64,000 bases of DNA. Origin: Ceratobasidium sp. AG-K (Eukaryota; Basidiomycota; Agaricomycetes; Cantharellales; Ceratobasidiaceae). The notes beneath the pieces are model-generated. The model did not search any database. It was not told the origin of the DNA and saw nothing but the letters and a program-made list of their open reading frames with translations. Shown here in pieces: positions 20,655-31,906 of this stretch (positions are counted from its first letter, which is position 1; each line of letters opens with the position of its first letter). The position numbers were made by a program, and so were the translations under genes. The stretch lies in assembly GCA_037039685.1 (NCBI GenBank), contig JAWNGF010000014.1:186001-250000 (forward strand). Reading direction: 5' to 3'.

Positions 20655-23600
20655 CTATTGAAGTCCTTGTCCTTCGTCGTCGATGAATTGTGTGCGCATC
20701 GCTTCCCTGCTTGGATCCACAATAGCCCAGCCACCCTCAAGCTCGATCCTCCCAATTACAGCTTCAATAGTATCTATATGAACAACGTGCGTGGCGAGTG
20801 TACGACTATATTTGACTGGAGAAGCGAAAGGCAGTGATGCGTCGAGGCCGCCTGTGTCACATGGTTGTATGTGTGCAAGGATGTACCGAGCACGAGTGCC
20901 GTTGCTGGGGGATATTTCAGCATAACTCGAGTAGAATAACGATTTACTTACTCTTCAACGAACATCACATGATAAATGTCAAGCAATCGGCCGTATTGGG
21001 TCTGTCGTACTGGAACGTCAGGCCGGTTTCGGAAGGCCGCGTTAGCATCGGGGGCCAGTATGTACTATTATCAGGCAATTATGTCAATACTGAAAGGCAC
21101 GCACGAGTAAAAAGGAATATGCATACTCTGACATAAGAATTATCGCGTGCACTTGTGTCCTGCGGGATTTGCTTTGCAGTTCGTATCCTGTCGCCGTCTC
21201 CGGCCATGCGAAATCGTCCATAACGAATAACTGAATCGGTATCGATTCGGGCACGCACGAGAGCCGCTTGATGTATATTATGGGCTACACAGAAGAATTG
21301 CGAGAATTTAGCCAGTAGAGAGCTGCTGAGCTCCTTCAATTTTGATTGTGGTCTTCCGAGTACAATCATCGGAACTAGTAAAACACAAGTTATATTATCT
21401 AGATATGATGTACGTCGGTGGAACGGATGACTTACACTCCGGGTAGAGGGTTTCGTGAGATGAAACCTCCACACCCTCTACAATGCGCGACTTTACAATC
21501 GGCTTGGCCAGGGATGGTAGGTTGTAGACAGCCGATACGATTCGCATTTGCGCCCGGCGCTGGACGTAGTTGTCGAGATGATCGTAGGGCCGAGTACGAT
21601 TTTTGACCGCTGGTAACATGTGTCCGCAAAACCTTTCCATGACGAACGCCCAGGACGCCCAAAGTGGCCCGGTTTTCCGTATGTAGAATGGCATATGCAG
21701 GAGCGCGTGGATGGTTAGGGGACAGGTTGGCAGGCGGGATTGTTTGTATTGATAGTAATACCTAATGATCGTGCGTACGAGTCATGTAAGTGAGCATTTG
21801 ATGAGTTATGACTTACTCCTCGTATTGCGTTACCCACTTCTGGACCATCAGCTCCAATTCGTCAATTTCGGGCGTTGTAATCTTCATTTGAAGACACCGC
21901 ATGATAATTTCACGGAGTAGTACGAGGTGTCTTAGTAATGCTAGTCAGATACCGGCTAGCATCTCAATGAAATAACTCACTTGTAGTATTTTTCCGGTAG
22001 CCGACCTTTAAGGACAACTGGTGCAATGAATTGGATCCAAAACGAGTGCGCCTCCGCCTTGTACAGGCTCCCGTCTTGTGCAATATCCGGGAGTGTGCCA
22101 ACAAACGCAGAAGGCACGGTGCGAGCGGCATTGCCAGTTAGTCGACCAACGGCATTCCACTGCTCCTTAGATAGCTGAAAGCTACCCGTGCCCTGGTCAA
22201 GGCCCTTGAACTTACCAGTCCAGAGTTTAATGAGGTTCGGCACAAGATTTTCGAATAGCAGATGCATTATGTCGTATGGCGCGATGGTCGACAAGTCGAT
22301 AGACAGAAGGTGCGCGAATATTGGTGGGCCGTTGATACCCCAGCGCTTGGCGATCTCGTTTTGGTCGGTTTGAGTCATTGCTCCATCGAGCTCGTCGTAG
22401 TGAGCCATAAAATAGTCGTGCGATCGCATTTGAAGATTACGACAATCCCAAATTCGTTGTCGACGGGGGGCCACCAATGGAACATAGTAAACTGACGATC
22501 TTGCAAGCTTGCACAGCACACCCTCGATGTAGCACGTTCGGCAGGGGGAAAACGCATTGTGTCCCTTCATCATGAGAAGTTTGGCCACGGCTGGGATGTC
22601 GCCAAAGATAATGATTATGAACGCACAAAAAACAAAATTGTAACCGGTGCCATCCGGCCGTACCCCACTCGCCTCCACACCATCCTCGAGCTCCAACAAC
22701 TCCTCCAAAAGCGGGATCAAGAACGAGTTTAGGTCCTTGGGTTGAGAGGGACCAGGGATTACACCGACACAGATGACGTGTTCCAGTCTGGTCCGGATCC
22801 TAGGATGCAGATTATAATTAATTAGAATAATTGGCCATGCGGTTGAAAGCCCACGACGTCGTCGCTTGAAAAGCGTAAATCCGTCCGTAGATAGTCCAAG
22901 TGCAATGTCTTCAGGTTTGTCAAAAAAGCGGTACGGGTGGTTTGGATCAACCTGCATCTCCCTTAGCGTGCGGTAGTGCTCGCCGTCAAAGACGTCTTGA
23001 ATTACTGGTTCGTACTCCTCCCTTTGGTCCTCCCTTGCCTGCTGATCCTCGCGCTCGACGTCTGCCCGATATCGCATTCCTGCGGCCATGGTGGCGTTTT
23101 GAAACAGCCCCCGGAGCTGAGGGATCAAAGGTGAGTACCGGAAGGCCCGGCGTCGCTTGCCGATAGAGTTGTATCGATTCTCGCCACAGTATGGGCATGT
23201 CTGCCTGTCCTTGTATTTACCGAGGAAGCAGAGACACGAGTTGATACACATGTCGTATGAGCGAGTTTCTAGCTGCGCAAGGATGCGAAGTCGTCGCCAG
23301 GCCACAAACTCGCTTGGGAGATCCAAAGTTTCGCAAACTCCATGGCGGAGGTCTTCATAGGTGCTGCGTGAAAAATGTGTTCGAAGGCGGGTCGCAAGGA
23401 GTCGTAGGGTGTTATGGTCGCGGGTTGTGAGCAAGCGGTCGTCTACGCAATACAATCAGCTCAGTCAAACTGTACATCAAAATGTACTAGGACATACACA
23501 TATCTATCCACTCGCAATCACTCAGGTCACCCAGCTCCTCTTCGAGTAACTCACAGAGCTCATCATCATCTAGCTCGGGTTCATCAAGCGGGTCACACTG

Positions 23601-24285
23601 AGGTAGCCCCAAGTGTTCAGAGTAAGAGGGATCGCGTTCCCAATCGTTGACAGGCTCTTCGTCAATGTCAGATTCATCGGACAGCACCTCTGGTTCCCAG
23701 AACGGGTCAGGCCAGTCTTCGATTGTCACAGAGGGATTGCAGCGATGACCGTGCACGGCTAGTGTTCAAGAGTAAGCAATCAAGTATCAATAGAAAAGAT
23801 AGCCAGATGTACGCACCATTGGAGCCTCGTGCAAAGCCACTCCTATCGACATCCATGCCCGTATGTCTCCCCGCACTTGCATTGCCCTCAGCATCTGTGG
23901 GCGGGGCAATCTCATTGTGCAGCTCAACATCGGCTTGGGCTGGGGCGAGCAAGGAGATCAGGGATTGGAGGGTGACAAGCGAGACAGGTACTCACCACCC
24001 TGTGGGCGAGGTATCGGGTTCTCATTGTCAAAACCCGTCTCGAGGGCTGCTAGAACCACAGGCTCCGCCATTGGCAGTGCTAAGAGTAACCTACCTTTTA
24101 GCAAGCTCAAAGGTTGGGACCGATTTTGTTGAGTACTTACATTCATCATTGTCGGGCTCCTCATCTGTATCGAGGTTGTTTGTAGCCGCTACCAGGGCTT
24201 GGTTGACCAATAGGTGCGCATGAATAGTTTTCATTGGATGTATCTGGTTGCAGCCGCAAATACATAGATGTTTTTCCTGGGGCAT
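20655..24285 (-). CDS. Tnp2-family transposase (EnSpm/CACTA type)
   Basis: Ten exons: 24141-24285, 23996-24079, 23817-23939, 23498-23758, 21981-23442, 21817-21930, 21436-21761, 21127-21374, 20952-21064 and 20655-20904. Every junction is GT-AG and in phase, giving 1,041 residues with no stop. The N-terminal part has a CxC..C cluster and acidic stretches. The middle is the transposase_21/Tnp2 domain: CINSCLCFLGKYKDRQTCPYCG, ALGLSTDGFTLFKRR, HNAFSPCRTCYI and YDIMHLLFENLVPNLIKLW. The C-terminal part (LWASWAFVMERFCGHMLPAV) is the tail usual for fungal CACTA enzymes. It appears intact, but I could not find CACTA termini around it. Confidence 0.88.
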
Positions 24286-24380
24286 GGTAGAGAGTCGATT
24301 TGTTGGATTGGCATGTCTGTCAGGCAGGTAACTTTATAGACAAGAGTGGTCAAGGTTCTTGCGATTAGCGCAGTGCCGAG

Positions 24381-24536
24381 CTAGATAGTTTTGTATCTCA
24401 GCTCGTGCTACTTGAGAGTAGAGAACTCGCATATATATACCTAGATAGTTTTGTATCTACAGGAAATATAAGCGATAGAAAAGAAAAGTAAAAACTAAAC
24501 TATACCTCAGCTCGTGCTACTTGAGAGTAGAGAACT
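24381..24536. repeat. interleaved direct repeats
   Basis: Two motifs occur twice in staggered order: CTAGATAGTTTTGTATCT (24381-24398 and 24441-24458), and a 31-base unit beginning CTCAGCTCGTGCTACTTGAG (24398-24428 and 24506-24536). They lie about 100-250 bases upstream of the Tnp2 start, possibly part of that element's end region. Confidence 0.8.
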
Positions 24537-25390
24537 GAGGGTAAAACTTCCGCGAAGCATGCGTCCATGTGGACACAATCACGTGATGCACATATATCTA
24601 CGTATAAGACTGTATATATTCAACAAAGGTTTGTGCAAATCACAACTACCTGACCACATGCCCATGTCATGGACAGCCCCTCCCACACCACTATACCTGC
24701 GCAAAGCCCAATAGTGAGCTGCCCTGTAGTAGTGGCATAATGACTTACTGCTTTCCACAAGTGTATTTGGTCAACAGCATGCCGCACACGCAACAAGAGC
24801 ATCTGCAAAAACAAGTTAAAAGACTTGTGTTCAAGGGGTGTCCCGGTGAGTCTAGATTGTAATCTATCAATTTTGAGCCAATAATCAAACAAGTTTAACT
24901 AAAAAAGTAGTTTCCGCAGGCGGCTTTGCCTTCGATTGGTAGTCCATGCGCTATTTACAATTGGCATATTGCCAAACCCTTGTTGGCCAGGTGATGCCTG
25001 CTTGCCTTGTGTGTGATGCACCACAATCTGGTATGTACTATGCTTGGGCAGCTTGTTGATGAAGGCATTGCGCATACCTTGTTGAACACTATTGTCTACC
25101 TCAGGCCGTCAATCTTGCCGTTACGGTGCACTACAACCACCTCCTGCCCGCCCTCCCCATTCAGCAGGGTTGCAACCACGCCGCTTCTGTGAACATCAAA
25201 TTCAGCACATCCCTCTGCTCTACTGTGTTATGTTGGCCTTCCCCATTCGAGGTCATCCGCCATCCACCAGAGGCACCTCCCCTTGCTTTGCTTGTAGCAG
25301 GTCTCCCTACCCCTTTCCTGACTCAACAACAGCAACTATCAGACCAACATATCATTGTTGGAAGGTCATTGGCAAGCCAAGAAATAAAAG
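24537..25390. other. unassigned, transposon-like region
   Basis: AT-rich, low-complexity reading frames without a recognisable domain. It leads into a zinc-finger relic. Confidence 0.35.
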
Positions 25391-25393
25391 GAA

Positions 25394-25591
25394 CATATGC
25401 CAAATGTGCTTTCAGGTGTTTTCAATCGGCGAGTGTACTTGCACAGCATACTCGGTAAATTTTCTAATGTTTCAACACAATTTTAACTAACAAGGAAACT
25501 CCTTCAGTCTACACACAGGTGAACGGAATCATAAATGCCCATTCCCTGACTGCTCAACCCATTGTGCATGATTAGACAACTTATGCCAGCA
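25394..25591 (+). pseudogene. C2H2 zinc-finger gene relic
   Basis: Two exon-like pieces, 25394-25453 (KCAFRCFQSASVLAQHTR) and 25508-25591 (STHTGERNHKCPFPDCSTHC), join over a GTAAAT...CAG intron into a finger-linker-finger pattern with the conserved HTGER linker. An in-frame TGA follows CSTHCA, breaking the second finger. A Pro-rich frame at about 25,735-25,935 may be its continuation. The intact gene was probably a DNA-binding protein; this copy is not. Confidence 0.5.
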
Positions 25592-25935
25592 GTGAGTAAA
25601 ACTAATTCCACACGATGTCTGCTTATTCATTCTAGCCCTCCGTTCCCAATTTGTTCACTAAATGACTTTTCCCTAGCTATCTTGTTCACTTAAATCCCGA
25701 ATTACGCAGGTCACCAACTTCACTGGCAACTTGCAGGGCAATTGCACGCGCCATCGACTGTCCTCATCATGCCAGTGCATGTGAAATAGACTTTCCGCCA
25801 TACAGCCCCCGCCTCCCACCCCAACCCCCCCAGCAAAGCCCTGTTAACCCCCCTAATACCTATGATGGGCCACATCAAAGGCACACTGAGGAGCAACAAC
25901 CCCGTATTACCATTGCAAGCCTGTGCATCGCTTGA

Positions 25936-26524
25936 CTAGCGCGGTATGCCTGACCAATATTTCTCTTTTTCTGTTTCTTGTCTGTTGCCTTTTGTTGACA
26001 TACGGCTTGACTGCATACATATTTACATATTTGACCCCACCCAACCATTTTGTGTGTGAGACATAATGTGTTGGCTAGTTACTTCTATTCATGCACACAT
26101 TCCTCTGGCTGCCATTCAATCCCCGTTGTACCAGTACCAATTAATGGTTGTCCTGGTCCTGGCGCTCAATGTACCAATGCAATTGCATTGACTTTGTGTA
26201 CCCAATTCAAGTTCGAATGACATGTTGTTTCATCCAATCAAAATATCTATCTGGCAAACAGAAGCAATCCACTTTCAAGCGCTGAACAACATGTTCAGGA
26301 GGAGTTCCTGAATACATTCATTCATTTCTCTTGGCTATATGCGGCGGTGCCAAACCAGTCTATGTTGTGGCGCTTTCTCAGGGTGCAAGCGGCCTTTTGC
26401 CCTAAAGTGTCAATTATTTAGGCTTAGTTTCAGGATATTAAAGACCATGTTTGCCACTCGTGTTTGTCTACGCTACTCTTTACCACCACTGTTTTTCACT
26501 CTTGTGCCCCCTTTATCCAGAGAA
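25936..26524. other. intergenic, nothing recognised
   Basis: AT-rich sequence with short frames only; upstream region of the orphan gene that starts at 26,525. Confidence 0.35.
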
Positions 26525-28808
26525 ATGAATGCCAACCCCGGCCAATTCGATGTTGGTGAATTGATGGCATATCTTCAACAAAGAGGTGCACTGGATCACG
26601 ACTCAAACTTCCTTCGTTGCTTAAATTCATTGTTGTAGGCCTAGTCATTGCGCCAGCCCCTGTTGCAGCCACGCCTCCATTTGCACCCGCACCTATACCC
26701 GCACCCATGCACGTACCTGCACCTGTGCCTAAGCCTACGTTCGCATCTGGAGTTGGACCTGCGCTTGTATTCATGGCAGTCCCTGGTATGCGTGTTCTCT
26801 TTGCACATAACCGCCGCAAACTCACCTGGTGCTAAGCAACAGCAATACCATTACCTCAGACCGTGCCGCCTAGAACGCTTGTCGCACCATTGGTTCCAAC
26901 CCCGCCACACGCAAATGCAAACCCCTTGCCCCCGACCTCAGCAAGGACTCGAACACACACGTTGGTTGGTTGGTGGCCCATGGTAGTCTTCACTTACCGC
27001 CCAAAGCCCAAAGGCTCTCCGGGGAGAGGTAATACACCCAAACACTGTGGATATAACCTGCAAGCCGCCCTCGGGTTAACACAGCCAGCATATACTTGGG
27101 TATACGTGAGTTACAAGTGTTTGCTTGACCCTGTTGTGCTAACTGGGCTTTCTTCAGGGCGAATGTAAAAAAATATGCCAACGTTACCTTGACATGTGTC
27201 AAACGGTCAAGTATCAAGACAAGAAGTATCTAAGACATACATATAAAAAGGTAGACATACATTTCAGTCCCGAAATCACAAGCATGCTGACTAACCATTT
27301 GTTAATAGATCATTGAGGAATTCCCCGAGTTGATGGGTTTTGCAGACCCCTATTGGCCCATCCAAGATTTCGTACAGTTGATCTTACGGGCGGCAACTAA
27401 TACGTATAGAATTGTGACGCAGAAGACTGAGCGGGCCCAAGCTGCATTAGAGGCGGAGCAGGCAGTGGCAAATGCGGCAAGAGAGCTCGCCGAGCTGGAA
27501 GCGGCAGAAGCAGCAACGGCGACGGCGGCGACGGCGGAGGATGAGGAGATCGAGTCCATGATCCATGACATGAGCAATGCCTCGATCTCATTCAGTAAGT
27601 CTGGTTGCCTCCTGCTCACAATGCCGTTGTTCAATACACTCATAATTGACATAGACGACATCCCGTTCGAGTCTATGAGTGCCAATGCCAGTTCACCCCC
27701 CACGTCTGCACCAAACTCAACTAGTTCTTTGTTCGGTATACCCAACTCAGCCCAAGATCCAGCCTCGAGTGTTATTGCAGCACCAGCGGCGGTCCATTTC
27801 CCTAACATTCATACCACAACCATGGCCCCAATCTCCGAATCGGTCTCACCTCCAACTCTAGCTGCAGCTAGCATTCCAGACCCCAGCCAGGCTATGGTTC
27901 CGCGCCCACGCGGGCGCCCGCGAAAGAACCGAGACCTCACAACCACACCTCCCCTTGGTTCTCCCAATTCTACCAATACTGCTCCTGCTGCCGCATCTAT
28001 GTCCGTGACTCAGGCCTCTTTCGTGCCCCCAGCTTTTCCACCTACGTCCGGTCCTAACCGCCGTCTTGCTGTAACCACTTTCCCAACATCTAGTTCAACT
28101 TGTATTCGGGACTCTATTCCAGTTCCACCCTTGACCCCCACCCTCAATGGAAATACCAATCCCACAAGCATCCGCAAGCACCAAAGGACCGACAACCCCT
28201 CCACGATCCCGACCCCTAGTGGCCAAACCCGCAAGGCACGGCCCCGCATGGTTGTCATTGCCCCACCCACTCCTATTACCCCGTCCGCGCCTGTTGCCCC
28301 ATCCGCGCCTGTTTCCCCGCCTGAGCCTGTTTCCCCGCCCGCTGCTATCACCGTCGCAACAGGGAGCGCACGACAATCCAGCAACAAGAACGGGTTGTCC
28401 TCACACGGGGGTTTAGATCTCGGGGCTCGACACAGGATATCAGGTGAGGAGTCCGATAGCTCCGACCTGAGCGACCTGTCTGCGTCCGCATCTAATCCGC
28501 CCATCGAATCGGAGGATGAGGGAGCGAGTCAACCAGTGAGCGGCATCAAGGGGAAGGGGAAAGGGAGGGGAAAGCAGACGGTGAGTCTAATGCACGACTC
28601 GGCAGCTGATAACAATGTCTAACCTATTCGCCCGTGAAGCCCAAACGCACGCAGGAGCCTGTCGTCAATAAGAAGATCCTGGTGAGTACACAATTAAATG
28701 ATCTATTGACCAACTAACCAGTGTCACTAGCCTCCCCTCACAGCTAACCAGAACAGTCGGCCAACTAGGATTGTGAAACCAGTTGAGAAATACAGCGGAA
28801 GACGCTGA
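26525..28808 (+). CDS. orphan protein with AT-hook, eight exons
   Basis: Exons 26525-26585, 26639-26785, 26837-27105, 27158-27250, 27309-27594, 27655-28580, 28640-28681 and 28731-28808 join in phase to 633 residues. The first part (MNANPGQFDVGELMAYLQQR) is followed by a Pro-rich spacer. A conserved-looking block (GYNLQAALGL...KKIIEEFPELMGFADPYWPI) leads into a coiled Ala/Glu-rich helix (AQAALEAEQAVANAARELAE). The long C-terminal half is Pro/Ser/Thr-rich with a clear AT-hook, PRPRGRPRKN, and a basic KGKGKGRGK run near the end. This suggests a nuclear DNA-binding protein. I recognise the central block as a pattern in uncharacterised Agaricomycete proteins, often near transposons, but cannot name it. 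Confidence 0.68.
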
Positions 28809-28995
28809 ACTGTGACCGTTAGGAGACGGTATTTTTAAAGCATAGTTTCATGAACCTTTCCCATTGATCAACGGTGCGCTTTTAAACTATCCACTCTAAT
28901 ACATACATTTTTGTACATAACTGTCGCCCTCATGCTCTCGCCCGAATACAAAGTACCTTTCCCCCCACAAAATAACTTGTGAACTCACCTGAAGA

Positions 28996-29083
28996 AGTAC
29001 CACGTAAAATTACCTAAAGTACCGTGTAAACCCCCCTAAATTACCATGTAGACTTTTATAGGTACCATGTGGACTTACCCGAA
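28996..29083. repeat. degenerate 22-base tandem repeat, four units
   Basis: Units begin GTACC/TTACC at 28,997, 29,019, 29,041 and 29,062 and share TACCATGTRRACTTAC-like sequence. Period 22, 22, 21. Confidence 0.75.
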
Positions 29084-30127
29084 CGCGCGTGATGGGACTT
29101 ATACGGAGATTTCGGTACCTCTCAAAATTCCCATACGAATTTGAAATACGTCAATTTTGGCACCTCTCAGATGGCGCCCGAGTACTTATTAGAAGGCCCA
29201 CCCCTGACACTTAGGTTAAGTACCGCCACTTACTACAGTGACCTAATATCAAGATGGATATGTAATAGAATAGTATCCTAGGACACATTTGAAATTTCCC
29301 GGTCGCTGCAGTCCCACACCTCGGCATCGGACAGCAAGTTAAGACCCTTGCAACGCTTTACACGAGGTCGTGTTGCCTCCAAAGGAACAGGGCTTTTGTT
29401 GAAAGCGTTGGGCCTAGGACTAGATTGGAGGGGCATTTTCGAGTGTTTTTTCGGGGATCAGGAAGATTCAAGCGATGCCCCTACAGTCCCACCGAAGTCA
29501 CTCTTTTGTACTGTATGCATACACTGCAAGTAAGAGTAATTTCACACAATTTTTGGGCGCATATATTCATACTCAATAACATATAGCGAGCAGGAAAATA
29601 GCAAGCGCCGGTCCATGTACCTCACACGCAGTAGGGCTCCACAAAATCCACATCCGCGTGCACAGCACGGATAATGTCTCCAAACTCGGAGCATTTTCGA
29701 TTTTTGCTGAGTAATTAGCGCCGATTACTCCTGGCGGCTTTTTGTGACGGATGAACAGCATGCTATATTGGTCGAAAAATGGGTTGGAGAACACTCGAGG
29801 CGGCGCTTTTACAAGGGCTATATGCATTATGTCACGTCGCGATGCTCAAAAGATGACAGAAGGTTTTCCGTTAAAGATACCGGAGCTTTAGTCCATCAAA
29901 CCACCATAGGCTGAGTGACCCGCTTTTGTATTCGGCCCGGTAGCTTGAACGAGCGCGTATTTAGAATATTGATAGTACCAGGGAAAGAAGAACAGACCAC
30001 GACATGGAATCTAAGACGAAAAGGAGTAGAGAATGTGACTCAGAAGGGACCTATGACCTTTGTAAACACCGCAATCTGCGCATACATCCACGCATAACTT
30101 ACCAAAGTAATACAGTTCATGACAGAT
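29084..30127. other. intergenic, nothing recognised
   Basis: Several 60-85 codon frames on both strands without domains or a convincing exon chain. Contains the 3' flank of the membrane-protein gene at 30,128. Confidence 0.4.
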
Positions 30128-31906
30128 CTACATGAGTCTCTCCTCCTTGATAATCTTCCAGTGACCATCGACGGGTACGACTTTGAGATCCTCGTTAGTC
30201 AAAGGTGCGTTGGGCTTGTCGGGTTTCGTTACTTGGCTCGTATCGAGGTAGAACGGGACCATGCTCGTGTCGCCGGTCAATGGATGCGTCGAGTGAGATT
30301 GAATCACGAAAAAGCAAGCGCCTACAATTGTAACAATAATATGAATAAGAAGCCACACGGCTATTCGGCGTAGATCCACATCGGCTCGCGAAGCGGAAAC
30401 CTTGGGAGAAACTACCGTGCTGAGTTTACCGTTGTCCACCCAACGACTGGTACGTTCAGCGAGTGCCATCCATGAGCCCGAATACGCCCGCACGAGTACT
30501 GAGGTGGCATATTCTTCGAATTTTTCCCAGTTGGAAGGGATGGACGAGTTCATGAGTATGAGGTTGCCCATGACGTCAGGCAAGAGACGCAAGGCCTCGT
30601 GAGTCATTGGATCGGGTTGGACAGAGAGCACCTGATTGATATCGCTTTGAACGGTTGAACTCGAAGAGATGCGGCAATTTCTGCAGGTGGTTGCACCCGC
30701 CAGATAAGATACTCGAGCGAACGCATAGCAGACATTCTTGTGCCGATGGTACTTGACCGGCGACGCGGGTCCCGGGCGCTTGAACATCTTGGAATCGTCG
30801 GAACAATCGGGATTCTCTGGTTGGAAGCTGAGGTACGCCACCATTATGCGGGATTCATTAGCGATTGAGGGTGCAGGAAATGGCTTCAATGCGAAACTTA
30901 GGGGCAGGGTCCAACTTTCTTCCGGGATAAATGCCACGGAGCCCGGAACTATGAGTGGATTACTGTCGTTGCGGGTGCTAAGGATTGGGGCTACTGTGTC
31001 GGGGACGTCGAGCTGACTCTGGGGCAGTGTATTGTCGGGGTCTTCAATCCACTGGAAACTGGTAATGGAGAAATATGGTAGGGTGACATTTGCGATCGTG
31101 CTATTAATCGCGAAATTTGCTGCGGATGGAAGGGCCCGCTTCAAGATCCCGCGTTCGATGTCTCGCCCCCACGCGACGGTGGCGAGCCCCGCGGCCTGCA
31201 CCGCAACTCGCTCGCGCCAGCTAGTCATGTTGTTGTGATATTTCCATTCAGGCGAGTCTACAGCCACTGCGACGTTGATCGAGGGATTGATGGAGAGTCT
31301 TGCATCCTGATTGGAAGGCGTCCACGTTATAGAGCCCGTCACCAATGGCGCCGAAAACTGGGCGCATATCGTGAACATAAGAATTGCGCCTACGGCAAGA
31401 ATACGACGGTCTCGAAAGTACGTTCTAGGGCGCAGGGATCCCCATGTGATCATATAGTAAACGTCTCGATGTGAAAGCCCGTTCATGTCGAGGAGATAGA
31501 ATAGAATGTACCAGCTCAGCGCTCCTACCCAGGCTGTGAGCAGCCAGCGAAATATAGATAAAATAATGGAAAGGATGGTAGTTGCATCTGTTTGCAGTGG
31601 GGCAAATTGACCAGACTGGGCTGTTGTTCCGTTTGGAAAGGTGACCAATGGCTGTCGGTCGGTTAAATTGAACTCACGGCCATCAAGGCCACCCATGAAT
31701 CCGGCAACACCCAGAGCAGCTAAGCAATACACCACTAAAGGCCAGACTGTGCGTGCCAATACCCAATTGTCAGGTTTAAAGGTGTTTGGTGGGGGGTATA
31801 CAACGGAGTCTTTCGACTTGGAGCAGTAATCGATGGAAGAAATGGGTGTAGTGGAGGAGGGCGGGCTGCCATGGTCAACTTTGGAGTAGTGGCCTAGATG
31901 GCTCAT
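30128..31906 (-). CDS. four-helix membrane protein, uncharacterised
   Basis: Single uninterrupted frame of 592 residues from the ATG at 31,906; an upstream in-frame TTG at 31,921 is not used. A cytosolic-looking Ser/Pro N-terminus is followed by VWPLVVYCLAALGVAGFM, ILSIILSIFRWLLTAWVGAL and ILAVGAILMFTICAQFSAPL. A long probable extracellular domain comes next, with many N-x-S/T sites and paired Cys. A last helix, WLLIHIIVTIVGACFFVIQ, precedes a charged tail. The layout (three N-terminal helices, big loop, one C-terminal helix) is common among fungal lineage-specific membrane proteins. No catalytic motif seen. It lacks introns, unlike almost all its neighbours. Confidence 0.8.
   Translation of the reverse strand: MSHLGHYSKVDHGSPPSSTTPISSIDYCSKSKDSVVYPPPNTFKPDNWVLARTVWPLVVYCLAALGVAGFMGGLDGREFNLTDRQPLVTFPNGTTAQSGQFAPLQTDATTILSIILSIFRWLLTAWVGALSWYILFYLLDMNGLSHRDVYYMITWGSLRPRTYFRDRRILAVGAILMFTICAQFSAPLVTGSITWTPSNQDARLSINPSINVAVAVDSPEWKYHNNMTSWRERVAVQAAGLATVAWGRDIERGILKRALPSAANFAINSTIANVTLPYFSITSFQWIEDPDNTLPQSQLDVPDTVAPILSTRNDSNPLIVPGSVAFIPEESWTLPLSFALKPFPAPSIANESRIMVAYLSFQPENPDCSDDSKMFKRPGPASPVKYHRHKNVCYAFARVSYLAGATTCRNCRISSSSTVQSDINQVLSVQPDPMTHEALRLLPDVMGNLILMNSSIPSNWEKFEEYATSVLVRAYSGSWMALAERTSRWVDNGKLSTVVSPKVSASRADVDLRRIAVWLLIHIIVTIVGACFFVIQSHSTHPLTGDTSMVPFYLDTSQVTKPDKPNAPLTNEDLKVVPVDGHWKIIKEERLM

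Noticed and set aside
20446..24900. CACTA terminal repeats for the Tnp2 element
   Set aside because: A lone CACTATACC near 24,690 has no inverted partner on the other side, so no boundary is claimed.
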